DNA of 64,000 nucleotides from the NCBI RefSeq assembly GCF_964019385.1, contig NC_088645.1:34474820-34538819 (forward strand), written 5' to 3'. A program made the translations under genes and the position numbers. The stretch's first letter is position 1, and each line of letters opens with the position of its first letter. Under the pieces are notes generated by a model. The model saw only the letters and a list, made by a program, of their open reading frames with translations. It was not told where the DNA came from and made no database searches. Below, piece after piece: positions 20,937-31,700 of this stretch. This stretch comes from Sycon ciliatum (taxonomy: Eukaryota; Porifera; Calcarea; Leucosolenida; Sycettidae).

Positions 20937-21773
20937 ATGAACAGTGCAGGTGGATCACTAAGCCAACCGAATGTGCCTTCTCCACCGTTGCCCTTGCCGC
21001 CACCGGAGCCACCACCAGTGCCGTTGGTGGCTGGGGTCGGGGAGGAGTCGGCAACAACAACAGTACCGCCAATCACAGAAATTGAGCCCATTTCTTTGAC
21101 ACAGTATCCGGCTGTGCGGACACCGCAGCACCCTCCGGCGCTTGATCCGTGGGTCCAGAGACCACGGAGGTCGACCGCCAATTATTCAACCGAAATATAT
21201 GCTAGGAATGGCCAAGGCCCACGCGGAGCATCGAAGGAGACCGGAAGCCGGGGGCAAAACGGAACACAATCTCGGGACGTAGATGAGGTAAGGACAGTGA
21301 CACGGGACAGACGTAGGAAGGAGAACATGGATGGTATCAGACGACTGACTGGTGGTGAATATGAGTTGGGTGATGATGCGGCGGATGACGAGAATACAGA
21401 TGACGACGAGGCGGATGACGGCGAGGATACAGATGACGACGAGGCGGGTGATGACGAGGCGGCAGATGAAGACGAGGCGGATGACGGTGAGACGGCTGGT
21501 GGTGATGGTGATAAAACGGACGAGGAGGAGTCAGGTGGCAGGGAAGGTGATGGAGCTGATGAGGGTGAAATTCGTAAGAAGTCAGCTGTGTATTTGCATT
21601 TGTTATCTCGTCCCGATTGTTTGAGTGTGTATGATGATTCCCACTTCTCTGTACTGTGTCGTGCCCGTTATGTCCAGCAGTTGAAGGTCCTTGAAGCTGT
21701 TTGTATTCGTACGCATAAGCCCGATTTGTGTAAGCAAAAAGAACATGTTTTAGCACTTAGGTTATTTTCGTGA
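20937..21773 (+). CDS. ORF of the inverted-arm element; C-terminus GIY-YIG-like, 278 aa
   Basis: From the N-terminus: residues about 16-30 are proline-rich (PPLPLPPPEPPPVP), about 60-125 basic and low-complexity, and about 140-205 a long Asp/Glu/Thr spacer. The last 45 or so residues (SVLCRARYVQQLKVLEAV, then RTHKPDLCKQ, then LALRLF) follow the pattern FxVLxxxxxxxQLKxxEAxxIxxxKPxLxxQ that closes the GIY-YIG region of Penelope-type polyproteins. The catalytic GIY and YIG strands themselves are absent, so nuclease activity is not expected from this ORF alone. The start ATG lies inside the left arm. A GTAAGT donor at 20883 and an acceptor at 20949 could instead join it to an upstream 63-codon frame. 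Confidence 0.5.
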   Translation: MNSAGGSLSQPNVPSPPLPLPPPEPPPVPLVAGVGEESATTTVPPITEIEPISLTQYPAVRTPQHPPALDPWVQRPRRSTANYSTEIYARNGQGPRGASKETGSRGQNGTQSRDVDEVRTVTRDRRRKENMDGIRRLTGGEYELGDDAADDENTDDDEADDGEDTDDDEAGDDEAADEDEADDGETAGGDGDKTDEEESGGREGDGADEGEIRKKSAVYLHLLSRPDCLSVYDDSHFSVLCRARYVQQLKVLEAVCIRTHKPDLCKQKEHVLALRLFS

Positions 21774-21801
21774 ATTTGCACCCCGTGTTCATGAGTTGTT
21801 T

Positions 21802-22061
21802 CTGCACTGTTCATGCCCGTTTGTCACACTTACTCTTTATTTTAGTTCTCACTTTTTGTAATACTTACCACAAGTTACCCGTCGTGTGTCACACTTCTTT
21901 GGATTTTTAACCTTTGTTTTTCCCTTGATCTCTTTAGTTCCGTATTTCCACTGATGATCGGAACGTGAAAATCGATTTTGGAAACACACAAAACCAAACC
22001 TTGAACAAATTGTCATGTTGCGTGGTGATGTCTGCGGCATTCATACTTTTCATTGCTATTA
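21802..22061 (-). repeat. Right inverted arm of P1 copy 1
   Basis: Inverted copy of 20690-20949. It starts 28 bases after the ORF stop. Confidence 0.9.
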
Positions 22062-22429
22062 ATAATCACACAGTGCTGATTTTTTTGTAGCTCACAGGTG
22101 AAGGACCATACTTGACGTCACACTCGTCTCTATGCCTTGTCTGTCAGGCAACATGGGTGCTACTACTTGAGATCCCTTGATTCTCGAATGAAACTACACG
22201 CGGAAGGACATAAAACACCTTGCGAGTGCCATAAATCCACCATACGACCTCAGAACGATTTGGGACTTGTTCGAGGAGACAACGGAGAACTTTCTAATGC
22301 GAAGAGACCGTTCGGTTGCTCCATCCGGTCCAGGGAAAGCCGAGTTACGAAAATTGGAGCGTCTGCAGTATGCACTGTACTATGCACTGTACCGTTTTTG
22401 ATGTTTTTTGTTGTTGCGAGAGGCTGGCG

Positions 22430-22450
22430 CCCGCCCCCCCCCCCCCCCCG
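22430..22450. repeat. Poly-C tract
   Basis: C-rich homopolymer with one G. The surrounding 22062-22908 holds no gene I can support; it is the 3' side of the minus-strand sushi exon. Confidence 0.8.
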
Positions 22451-22908
22451 CCCTTCTGGATACGCCACTGTGTTAATTTTGTCATAGACATCTGAAGTAC
22501 ATGTACTCAAGTACATACAGGTAGTCATATACATGAGTGTGCATTCAAACATTGCCAGTGACATCAGTGCTAACCGCCTGCCTCTAGCTCTAAGTACCCG
22601 ATCATGAACCATAGCACACCAATGTTACGTTGTGTTACATGCAGCAAGGCACTTACCCACACACTCGCTCCCTGTCTAGAGAGGTTTTTTTTATTTCGGC
22701 AAGCACAGCAATTAGAATGTGACCTCCATCACCAGTTAACACTTTGAGACATCAATGACCTGTGCACAACTTCACGTCCATTTGAAACAGCTTTCGAACT
22801 GTTCTTGTACGGCAACTCAGTATACCCAGATAAAGTTCGAAAACAGCTCACTTCTTCCTACTCCTAAAATCCTGAAAAAAAGCCCTCATAACTAATGTAC
22901 ACACTTAC

Positions 22909-23094
22909 TTTCACATCCTGGTGGATTTGGGTACCACACTCCGCCACTGTGGCACGTAGAGACGGTGATAGCCCGACCGTTATTGGAATGATATCCCGTT
23001 TGACACTGTATTGATACGTGCGTTCCAATTGCCCTGCTGAAATCGATTATGGGTTTGTATTTGAAGCGGGCGAAAATGAGATCTGGACACTGTT
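22909..23094 (-). CDS. Sushi/CCP domain exon (phase 1-1, 62 aa)
   Basis: Read on the minus strand, a strong acceptor (TTTTTGCTCTTTGTCTCCAG) precedes the exon and GTAAGTG follows it. The 186 bases form one symmetric phase-1 module. The four sushi cysteines appear in order (EQCPDL, SIQCQTGY, VSTCHSG, PPGCE), with the conserved Trp in GGVWYPNPPG between Cys3 and Cys4. CCP modules mediate protein or glycan binding in complement-type and adhesion proteins. It lies downstream of the Ig exons at 44.4-44.7 kb and the split exon at 27.6-35.3 kb on the same strand and in the same phase, so I read them as one gene. Further 3' exons were not found. Confidence 0.85.
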
Positions 23095-24040
23095 CTGGAG
23101 ACAAAGAGCAAAAATTCAAGCCATTGCTCAACGAGATGAAACTCAGCTCCAAAATTCATACTTTACGTCATACATATAGAAGGCGGATTCTAGTCACCAA
23201 AATGAACAGACCGTCACCAATTATTCAAATCTGTCGTAGGAATAAAACATAATGAATGTACTTAGTGGAGTAGTAGCAGTAGTAGTGGCAGTAGTCCATG
23301 CTGTTTTGATGTCCTTAAAGTTTAATGTACTCTAACTAACCTAGTTGGTTAGACGGATGATTGACATCGGGTTCTGCTTGCTCTTTTCTTTGCGTTGTTG
23401 TTTTTCATCACCATGTATTTCACAATATTATTTTCTTTTTGCTGGTACAAGAGGCTTTAGCGGTAGTAGTAGTGGTAGTAGAGTGTATTATTTGACTAGG
23501 TGAGTCCCAACAGGCTCGGCCTTATTCCAGGGAGCCCTAGGGACATCATTGTAAAGTGTCCTTCATGGTAGCGTATACCACGATGCACACTGAGAAGTGA
23601 CACAGTGACCTAGACCAGTAGTGGTACAACAAGGCGTTTCAAGAGTGTACAATCAGCACATCAATGATGCAGCATGTTCCAGTACAGGTACAGTAAGTGA
23701 AATCCAGCCTTGTGGAAATACCAGTCCCGGACTGTACAACCCGAGGACTGTGAACAGTGGGCTGTGCAGTGAACCGTGACTCTACTCTATTCATGGTTGT
23801 TGGATTTCAGTTCCCACCACCTTGTTGTAACACTGAGCAGCTACATTTCACACAGAAGAATTCTTTAGGTCAGTACATTTAGGTTTTGATCATCAAGACC
23901 ATCATTATACCTCCTTTCGTCTCAAATGCAGCAGTCGAGTGAGGGCCACTGTTGCCGGCAACCATCATATTTTTACGATGAAGCTGCGTGGAGCGCATTT
24001 AAGATTATTTTCAACATAAACAGTACAATGAAGTGTGTGT
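23095..24040. other. Intron of the Ig/CCP gene; no other gene seen
   Basis: Scattered GTAGTAGTAGT microsatellite (23270-23300, 23460-23490). No exon candidates recognised. Confidence 0.5.
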
Positions 24041-24251
24041 TGCTCCCTACATGGGAGGTTGCGGTTTTCCTGCCGACTTGAATTCTCACTTGACTGACTC
24101 ATGATTGCAATCCAGAGCACACGAGAAGTCCATCGAAACGTCCACTCTTTGCCTAGCCCCCAAGACGAACATTTAATGATAGTAGCCGACCGGCCGAAGT
24201 ATAAATGAATAAAAAACCGTCCACTCGGCTCCACTGTAGGGAGCAACACAC
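24041..24251. mobile_element. Short inverted-repeat element
   Basis: Tips GTGTTGCTCCCTACA and TGTAGGGAGCAACAC are exact inverted complements about 210 bases apart. It is non-coding. Confidence 0.75.
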
Positions 24252-24303
24252 TCTTCCCCTACTATAGCCGAAGTCGCACCAATCTCTTCTTTATAAACAC
24301 TAA

Positions 24304-24500
24304 GTGTTTCGGAATATATGTGTAGGACTCAGTATAGAGTCCATGCACTATATGATGTCCAGCACCCTATATAGAGTCCATTGGTCCAAAATCCACTATA
24401 CAGAGTCCAGGAGTCCACTCAGTTTTGATCAGCTTCATCCTGCCGCGCAATCCCCTATAAGGAGTACACTTTTTCTACAAGTCCCCTATTCACGGTCCAG
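24304..24500 (-). repeat. GAGTCC/GGACTC repeat cluster, copy 1
   Basis: Degenerate units such as CCTATATAGAGTCCATTGGTCC. The same units occur in the opposite orientation at 27240-27550. Confidence 0.7.
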
Positions 24501-24719
24501 GAGTCCAGTTTATCCAGTCACGCCGTCCTGTGTGTTGTGCCCGAAAGAGTACACATTTTCAGTTTTGCTTGCCTCGTGGCAGCGCATTCCTTTCTTCACT
24601 TCAGCCATGGCTGCCAATTCTGCTGTGCAGTTGCTGACAGTAATCTGTCTCTAGCTAACCAAGGAGGATAAGGAGACGTTCAAAATCAAATCTGGAAAGC
24701 GTCTTGTGGTTCTCTGAAG

Positions 24720-25015
24720 ACGTTTCATCAGTGCGCGGGATGAAAGCAGAAATTGCAGAACGAGAAAAGTTCAGCACAGTTCAAATCTGACGAGTCAGGT
24801 ACACTGACGCTCTCTTTCGTTCGACGCCACAAGGATCCCCTGTTTGGCTGGCCATTGCTGCCAGTAAGACGTTTGAACGGTTTCATCAGAGCGAAGGATG
24901 AAAGCAGAAAGCGGAGAAAGAGAAAAGTTCAGCACAGTTGCAATCTGACGAGTCAGATACACTGACACTCTCTTCCGTTCGACGCCACAAGGATACCCCT
25001 GTTTGACTGGACAAG
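24720..25015 (+). repeat. Tandem duplication, about 150-bp units
   Basis: Two units share CGTTTCATCAG, GGATGAAAGCAGAAA, AAAAGTTCAGCACAGTT, CTGACGAGTCAG and TCGACGCCACAAGGAT in the same order, diverging between them. Confidence 0.85.
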
Positions 25016-25327
25016 AGCTGCCTGTACCACCGTGTCAAAAGGCTGTCCAACTGCATGGCAGGACGATGACTGAGGTAAGGAAGCTTTTACTCGTTTCGAT
25101 TGGTCTGCTGGGCTGTTCTGTCGTTATGCTTGAATTTGTTTTCCATTTTCAAGGAGCGTATCGCGTTTGTTTGATGTTGCTTGAATGAATGCCCTAAAAG
25201 TAATCAACCAGTTCGTAATAGTCCTCAAGGACTGCAAGGACTTTGCATCAATCGTATATGATCGTCTAGCTATCATCAATTATTATTTTATTTCATGAGA
25301 AATGTATTTTTATCCCTGTGATAATTA

Positions 25328-25637
25328 CCGTATTATCTCTAATATAAGCACAGTCTCCAATAATAGCACGTCTCCAATAATAGAACACCTTGGGACGGCA
25401 TTCAAAAAATAAAGTGCTCAGTCTCCATTAAAAGCACACTGTGTAAAATCATTGTCTGTACCGGCGAAAAAACCCTGAAATGTGTGTGTATGACATGAAT
25501 TTGGCATGGCAACATGCCTCTGAAATGAGGTTGAAAATAATGGAACAGTCTCCAATAAAGGAACGTCTCCATTAATAGCACGGGGCGGAGGTACATTGAA
25601 AAAATAAAGAACCGTGCTTATATTAGAGATAATACGG
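25328..25637. mobile_element. TA-flanked inverted-repeat element
   Basis: Flanked by TA. The left tip CCGTATTATCTCTAATATAA and the right tip TTATATTAGAGATAATACGG are exact complements. The interior has repeated TCTCCAATAATAG motifs. It is a MITE-like element. Confidence 0.85.
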
Positions 25638-25780
25638 TATGTGAACTCCACGACACTCTTCCTGTAGTATGATGTCAAATACAATGGGATCCACAAACGC
25701 AGTGCCAGTGTACTAGTAGTAGTAGGACTAGGAGGATTGCTTGTATGCCAATGACAAGAAAAAGCTTCTCAAGCTAATAC

Positions 25781-26132
25781 CAAGAGTGCATAAACAAGAG
25801 TATGCAACTGTGATCTCTTTTCTATGGACCAGATGCGCGGCGCGCTGCCTTCATTACATCATTCAGCTGCTGTCCGCGCACTGCGGAAAATCAAACACCG
25901 CACTCTTCCTCTGGTTTGAAATGAACTTTCGTACGGAACTGGAGTTCACGCGCCAGAATTTAGAGATCGCGTAGGTACTTGAACGAATCGAGCAAAAACA
26001 GATGGGCTCGTACGAGAAATTGTGAGTTTGAATGCATGCTTTCAGAGCGTGATGAAGGCAAGTTACGTAATGAAGGCAGCGCGCCACGCACTGACCCATA
26101 ACCACAGTTGCATACTCTTGTTTATGCACTCT
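25781..26132. mobile_element. Foldback element, 34-bp arms
   Basis: The arm at 25781-25814 (AAGAGTGCATAAACAAGAGT...) is complemented by 26099-26132. Inner similarity (GGCGCGCTGCCTTCATTAC against GTAATGAAGGCAGCGCGC) extends the fold. Confidence 0.8.
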
Positions 26133-26860
26133 TGCTAATACTCGTATTCCCTGAAGTAACCATTTTGATGTCACGAACATGACATTGTGTCAGTGAAACT
26201 GCCTCGTGACAACAAATCATTGCATTTCCATCTTGGGGAAGACTGACTGACAGCAACGCTGTACAGATTGTTCAAATCATCTCATTTCAATTTAGTTGCA
26301 GTGAAGTGAAACACTGTTTACACTACATGTGCTTCGAAGTATGTTGGTGTGTCTGTGCGTCTTGAGTGTGCACAAACGATCTTATTCCTCATATTACTAA
26401 TAGATTATTGTCCCCACCATCACCTGTTCACAGGTCTTTGAGTGGATTGATTTTCATTGAGCATCACATTCGTTGAGAACTTGGTAGTTGTGTGCTCCCA
26501 TGCATCATTACGGTAATAAGCGTATCCTTGTGCAATCTATTTGTTGCAGGTGTGCTGATCTTCAGAAGCTTGCGGAACTGAGTGCTGCTGAACATCTGCA
26601 TGGCCATGAGCAATGGTGAAGCTTGCTATTGCACTCTCAGCATGTGCTAGTATTATGCTGACCACTGCACTATGTTACTCTCTTACACTACTACGTGTAT
26701 GTAAACGTGCGTGTACCCGTCCCCGTACGCATTCGTTTCGTATAATTATTTGTTATCCCTCTTGACTTTACATGTAAATGGCTGGACGTTTGCATGGCTG
26801 CTGGAGTTGCGTGTGTATTGTGTCTCTACTCTTTTCTTGGTGTTTTCTTGGCGTTGTATA

Positions 26861-26908
<48 letters not shown>

Positions 26909-27239
26909 CGCACAATAATTTGAAAACAAATAATTAATCCTGGGCTCTCCATTATTCTCTTTCGATTCTTGGTTTTTTTCTAGGTATTTTCTTGGCGTTG
27001 TGTGGGTGTGTGCATGTGTGTGTGCGTGCACAATAATTTGGCAACACCACATGATTGAGATATTGTAATTTGCAGCGTCTGCGAAGAGACCACTTGATTT
27101 GAGGATGGTGTTTGTAGGGTTTTTCATGTAATTAAGTGGCTGCAGTGGTGCCTCAATACATATTTTTTTATCTTGAGAAGTGAATGATGTAAAGGATTAA
27201 AGGGAGAGACCGCATTCTGGTTAATATTCACTGCTTACA
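26133..27239. other. Intronic sequence with TG microsatellites
   Basis: TG/CG runs at 26864-26911 and 27000-27030. A repeated motif (TTTTCTTGGCGTTGTATAAG / TTTTCTTGGCGTTGTGTGGG) precedes each. No gene supported. Confidence 0.6.
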
Positions 27240-27550
27240 GCAGATCCTATGTCTATTTTCGAACTCGATAGAGGATGCCTAATTGGCTGGACTTTATACA
27301 GGGGGTGTAGACCACATAAAGACTCTTTATAGTTGATTTCAAAGTTTGGACTCCGTACAGTTGATTTTGGACCAATGGACTCTATATAGGGGTGAAGCCA
27401 ATTGGCTGGACTCTATACAGGGAGTGATGTCCATCGAAACTTTGAGCTCACAGTTGATTTCAAGTTTGGACTCTGTACAGTGGATTTTGGACCAATGGAC
27501 TCTATATAGGGATTGGACATCATATAGGGGCTGGACGCTCTACTGAGTCC
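27240..27550 (+). repeat. GGACTC repeat cluster, copy 2
   Basis: Repeats of TTTGGACTCTGTACAGT, GATTTTGGACCAATGGACTC and TATATAGGG, inverted relative to 24304-24500. It ends just before the Ig-like exon donor. Confidence 0.75.
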
Positions 27551-27569
27551 AACATATGTACAAACCAAC

Positions 27570-27901
27570 CTTCTTTCACAGTGATTGCGATAGTTGTGGA
27601 TATTGGCCGAGAAGCATGTACACATCTTTCGGTCACGCTTTGTGGGCGAGCAGGACTTGACCCTGTTCCTGTGCAGTCGAAACTTTCTGCGTACCCCGTT
27701 GTACACGTTACATTGAAGGTAACACGTGATGTATCAATGTAATTCAGTCCAGACACAATCTTTGGATCATTTAGCTGGAAGGTGAACATGGAATGCACCA
27801 TATTCGTAAGGTTCGTTGTCCGGATCATCTGCGTTACAAGCGGCATTGATGAGGTCCACGATGCGTTCAGATTGAAATTCCCACTGGACATGCAAGGTAT
27901 G
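27570..27901 (-). CDS. Ig-like exon, 3' part, split by BEL insertion
   Basis: This is the larger part of an exon whose first 64 bases lie at 35225-35288 on the far side of the BEL element. With the target duplication counted once, the two parts total 396 bases (132 codons), symmetric phase 1-1, with no stop across the junction. The acceptor for the whole exon is at 35289-35290. The donor is GAAG/GTTGGT at 27570/27569, which is rather weak. The peptide has an Ig-like pattern: TIPCMSSG begins one strand, VTFNVTCTTGYAESFDC supplies later cysteines, and several NxS/T glycosylation sites are present (NASW, NLTN, NVTC). As it stands this allele cannot encode the intact domain unless the element is spliced out. 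Confidence 0.7.
27897..27901. repeat. Target site duplication, left copy (GTATG)
   Basis: Five bases matching 35220-35224, immediately outside the left LTR. Confidence 0.9.
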
Positions 27902-28715
27902 TGTAAATTCGCCAACACTCCAAAACACTCCAAAGCTGTGCTTAGTATGACGATAGTGTAAATGTGATAATAAGACAAGAAAGACGAAGCAAACTCTATG
28001 AGCACCAAAGAAAAAAAACTCTACCATGAACAAGAAAGCCACCAAGACAAGGCTACTTCTTGCCCAGAGGAACAGTCCCGAAAAGGTGCTATGCAACCAG
28101 AAAAGGATACAAGAAAAGAAACAAGTGCAAAATTCCGTACTGCGCCGCACGGTGCGTGAGAACCCCGCGCGGGATCAGCGGAAACTTCGCGGAGAGATTT
28201 AGGACACGCATTGCCAAAAGGAGAAGTGTGAAGAGGTCAAAGTACAAGTGCGATTCCAGTGCAAAACAGCAGATCACAGAAAACTATCGCAGGCAAGTCA
28301 AACTACACGTATGCATGCGTACCACTACGGCACTAGCAGATCCGCGGATCTGGCGCTAGCAACAATCGCTCGTGATCACATGATCAATGACATAATAATT
28401 ATTCAAAAATGGCGCTGCTGCGACTGCACACTTCGGCAGCTGGCACATGCACATGGCAAGAAAGAAACGAAAATAATTCAAAAACAGTTCGAACACGTAC
28501 ACAACGAAGGAATAAGTTTGAGAGAACAATAAATTTATCAAGTAGAACAATGTAGTATAAATCTGCCAGGGGGTGCTTGCACCTAGCGCTGGGTGACAGT
28601 AAGCGCTGACAGACAGAAGAGAAAGAACTAACAGAGGAAGAGAAATACTACAGAGCTGCAGAACGACGATCAAACGGCAAATTCAGTAAGTCTGTCTGAG
28701 CACGCAGCGCGGACA
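27902..28715 (-). repeat. BEL/Pao 3' LTR
   Basis: 814 bases bounded by TG and CA. The other LTR, 34406-35219, has exactly the same length and no difference was noticed, so the insertion is recent. Because the element is on the minus strand, this is its 3' LTR. A purine tract (GGTGGGAGAA on the minus strand) precedes it at 28716-28725. Confidence 0.95.
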
Positions 28716-28741
28716 TTCTCCCACCTAGTAACTGACTGCAG

Positions 28742-31700
28742 TTACTTACGTACATCCAAGTAACACAAACGGGCTACTGGCCGGCGGTACACTCCGGTGG
28801 TTGTCTTGACATCAGCGACTCGAACGGTGCCATCTCGGCCAGGGTGAACTGCGATCACGATGCCACGCGGCCAAACTCCACGTGTGGCCTTGTCGTCAGC
28901 TATAACAACTACATCACCGGGTGCCAGTTGACGGCATGGCTGGTGCCACTTGGTGCGACGTGTTAGCGTAGGTAGGTATTCCTTGACCCATCGACGCCAG
29001 AACATCTCTGTGAGCGCTTGGGCGACACGCCACTGCTTGCGCAAACACAGGTCGGCGTTGTTGAAGACTCCAGGACATAGCGCTGCACTGGATGTACCAA
29101 TCAGGAAATGGTTGGGTGTCAGACATTCGTCGTCTTCGGCGTCCAGAGGTACATGCGTTAACGGGCGACCATTGACCAGGCTCTCGGCTTCAGCAAACAC
29201 AGTCAGCAAAGATTCATCACGTGGATGCTGTTCCGTCAGTGATGCTCGCAAAGCAACTTTCACGGATCGCACGAGTCGTTCCCAGGCCCCACCCATGTGG
29301 GGAGCTGCTGGAGGGTTGAAGTGCCACTCAATACTACGAGCCGTCAATTCGGCAGTCAGACGATCCTGATCAAGCTCACCAATGCTCTCCCGCAGCTCTC
29401 GGTCTGCTCCTCGCAGATTGGTGCCTTTATCTGAGTAGATGGCGGCTGGCTGCCCTCGTCTGGCACTCATACGTCTGATGCTCTGGATACAGGCGTCGGT
29501 AGTGAGGCTGTGTGCAACTTCCAAGTGCACTGCTCGTGTGCTCATACACGTAAATAACACACCGTACCGCTTCTCGCGGCGACGACCAACCGTGACCTCC
29601 ATCGGGCCAAAGTAGTCCATTCCTGTGTTCGTAAATGGTCTGACATTGGCTGTGATACGGCACTCTGGTAGCTGGCCCATCTCAGGCTGCAGCGGAATGA
29701 CACGCTCGTTCTTGCACCGCTGACATTCGGTCCATGTTCTTCTCACAGCGACGCGTAGCTTCAGAATCCAGTAGCACTGGCGCAGGTCGTTCGCCATGCG
29801 TTCCTGTCCATGGTGGCCATTCCACACATGGTGCTGCTGCAGTAGCAGACGCGTGTACCGATGGTCTGGGTCCAATATCACTGGTCGCTTTGCTGATGGA
29901 CGGAGTTCGGCTGCACTATCGGTTCGACCAAACACCCTGATGACATCATCATCGAGACCAGCTGACAGCTTGTAGAGGCGGCTACTACGGCTGACTGGCT
30001 CTCCCTTCTGCAGTGATGCTAGCTCATCAGGAAAGCAGTCTTGCTGGACGGTCTTCCACCACAGCGTCTGTGCGTGCTGAACTTCGGACGCCAGCAACTC
30101 AGCTGGTAGCTTGGTCGACTTCCTTGCAACACTAGCCTTCAGCTTACGGACATAGCGGACTACCCATGCCGTGGTGCGTACAAGCTTGTGCCATGACGAA
30201 AACCGTTCAGGGTCTGGCAGACAGAGGCGATTTGTACGTTGAGCAGCATGTCCGACGAACTCCTTCTTCAGTTCAGCATCATCGGCGTCGTTCTCAACAG
30301 GCTCACTGGTGGATGGTACCGTTGGCCACTGTGATGTCGGCTCCTTCAGAAACGCTGGACCTGTGAACCAGCGGCTTGTTGGCGGGATCTCATTCACCGC
30401 GACGCCTCTGCTGGCTAGATCTGCGACATTGTCGATCGTCGACACCCAGTGCCAATCATCTGGGTTTGACAGCTCAGACAGCTCGCCAACACGATGTGCG
30501 ACGAATGGCTTGTAGCGGCGACCGTCTGACTTGATCCAGCAGAGTACGGTCCGCGAGTCGCTCCAGAACACGGTGGAGTCGGGCTGGATCCTGTGGCTGC
30601 TAGTGATTGCGTTTGCAATCCGAGCTCCGAGCAGCGCGGCTTGCAGCTCAGGACGCGGTATTGACAGCGGCTTCAGCGGTGCGACCCGGGACTTTGCCGT
30701 AACGAGCGCCGTGTCGACTGTTCCGTCGTTCAGCTGAAAGCGAAAGTAGCCGACGGCGGCGAATGCAAGTTCACTGGCATCACAGAAGACGTGAAGCTGG
30801 ACGTTAGCGACTCCTCCGGGCTTCAAACTGTAGCATCTTGGTATTGCCAGCTTGCCGAGCTCCGTCAGCTCCCCACACCAGCTCGTCCATTCGCCTTGCA
30901 GCGACCTTGGCAGCTCATCATCCCAGCCAATGGACGCTCGCCAGATGCTTTGAATCAGGACTCGAGCTCTGATGGAGTAACAGGCGACGAGGCCGAGTGG
31001 GTCAAACACTGACATCACAGTGCTGAGTGCCTGACGCTTCGTCGTGCTTTTGGATGTCAGCATCTGTTCTAGGCGGAGCTTACTGACATGGAAACCAAGC
31101 GTGTCGGCACTGGGGTCCCAGATCATTCCCAGCGTACGCTCCACTGACGTTGCAGGATCGACGTCCAGACTTACGATGCTTGATGGTGCGCGCATCTCAA
31201 TCGGCACTGCTTCAAGCACAGTCGGTGAGTTGCTAACCCAGTTCCTGATGTGGAAGCCACCTTGTCTGTGGATGTCAATCACATCTGTCACGATCTTGAC
31301 TGCTTCTTTGGTCTCGGCACAGCTGTCAAAGTAGTCATCGACATAGTGATGCTCGACAATACCCTGTACTGCACGGAGCTTGTCACGATGCTCGGCAGCA
31401 TTGATGTTCTTCACGAACTGCGCCGACGTCGGTGAAGAGGTTGACCCGAAAGTCATCACCCTCATCTGGTAGACAGTCGGTTTGCTGTTGCGGTCCTGCC
31501 CACGCCACAGGAATCGTTGAGCGCAGCGATCTTGTGGCCTAATAACCACTTGGTGGAACATCTCTTGTATGTCACCACCAAATGCGATGGCCTCCTCGCG
31601 GAAACCAAACAGTACGGCTGGCAGCGGTCGCAACAGGTCAGGGCCAGAGAGCAGGGCGTCATTCAGGCTACTTCCCCCGGTTTTCGATGCAGCATCGAAA

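Larger units (their letters stand above)
20690..22061 (+). mobile_element. Inverted-arm element with Penelope-type GIY-YIG tail (P1 copy 1)
   Basis: Two 260-base arms (20690-20949 and 21802-22061) appear to be perfect inverted copies; the 63-codon frame in each arm translates identically. They enclose an ORF of 278 residues. A short direct repeat (AATAATCACACA) lies just outside the right arm and about 30 bases outside the left arm, and may be a target duplication. Penelope-like elements are known to carry a C-terminal GIY-YIG nuclease, irregular inverted terminal copies and sometimes introns. No reverse transcriptase is present, so this would be a non-autonomous derivative. Confidence 0.6.

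Noticed and set aside
20937..21773. Treating the P1 ORF as a host gene with a proline-rich nuclear protein
   Set aside because: It is bounded by 260-base inverted arms and its C-terminus matches a second, clearly element-like locus at 43.8 kb.
26541..26618. Possible plus-strand terminal exon after TTTGTTGCAG, ending TGA
   Set aside because: Only 23 codons, no domain, no partner exon in matching phase and no nearby polyadenylation signal.
28060..28673. Open frames duplicated at 34564-35177
   Set aside because: They are inside the two BEL LTRs; the duplication is that of the LTR itself.
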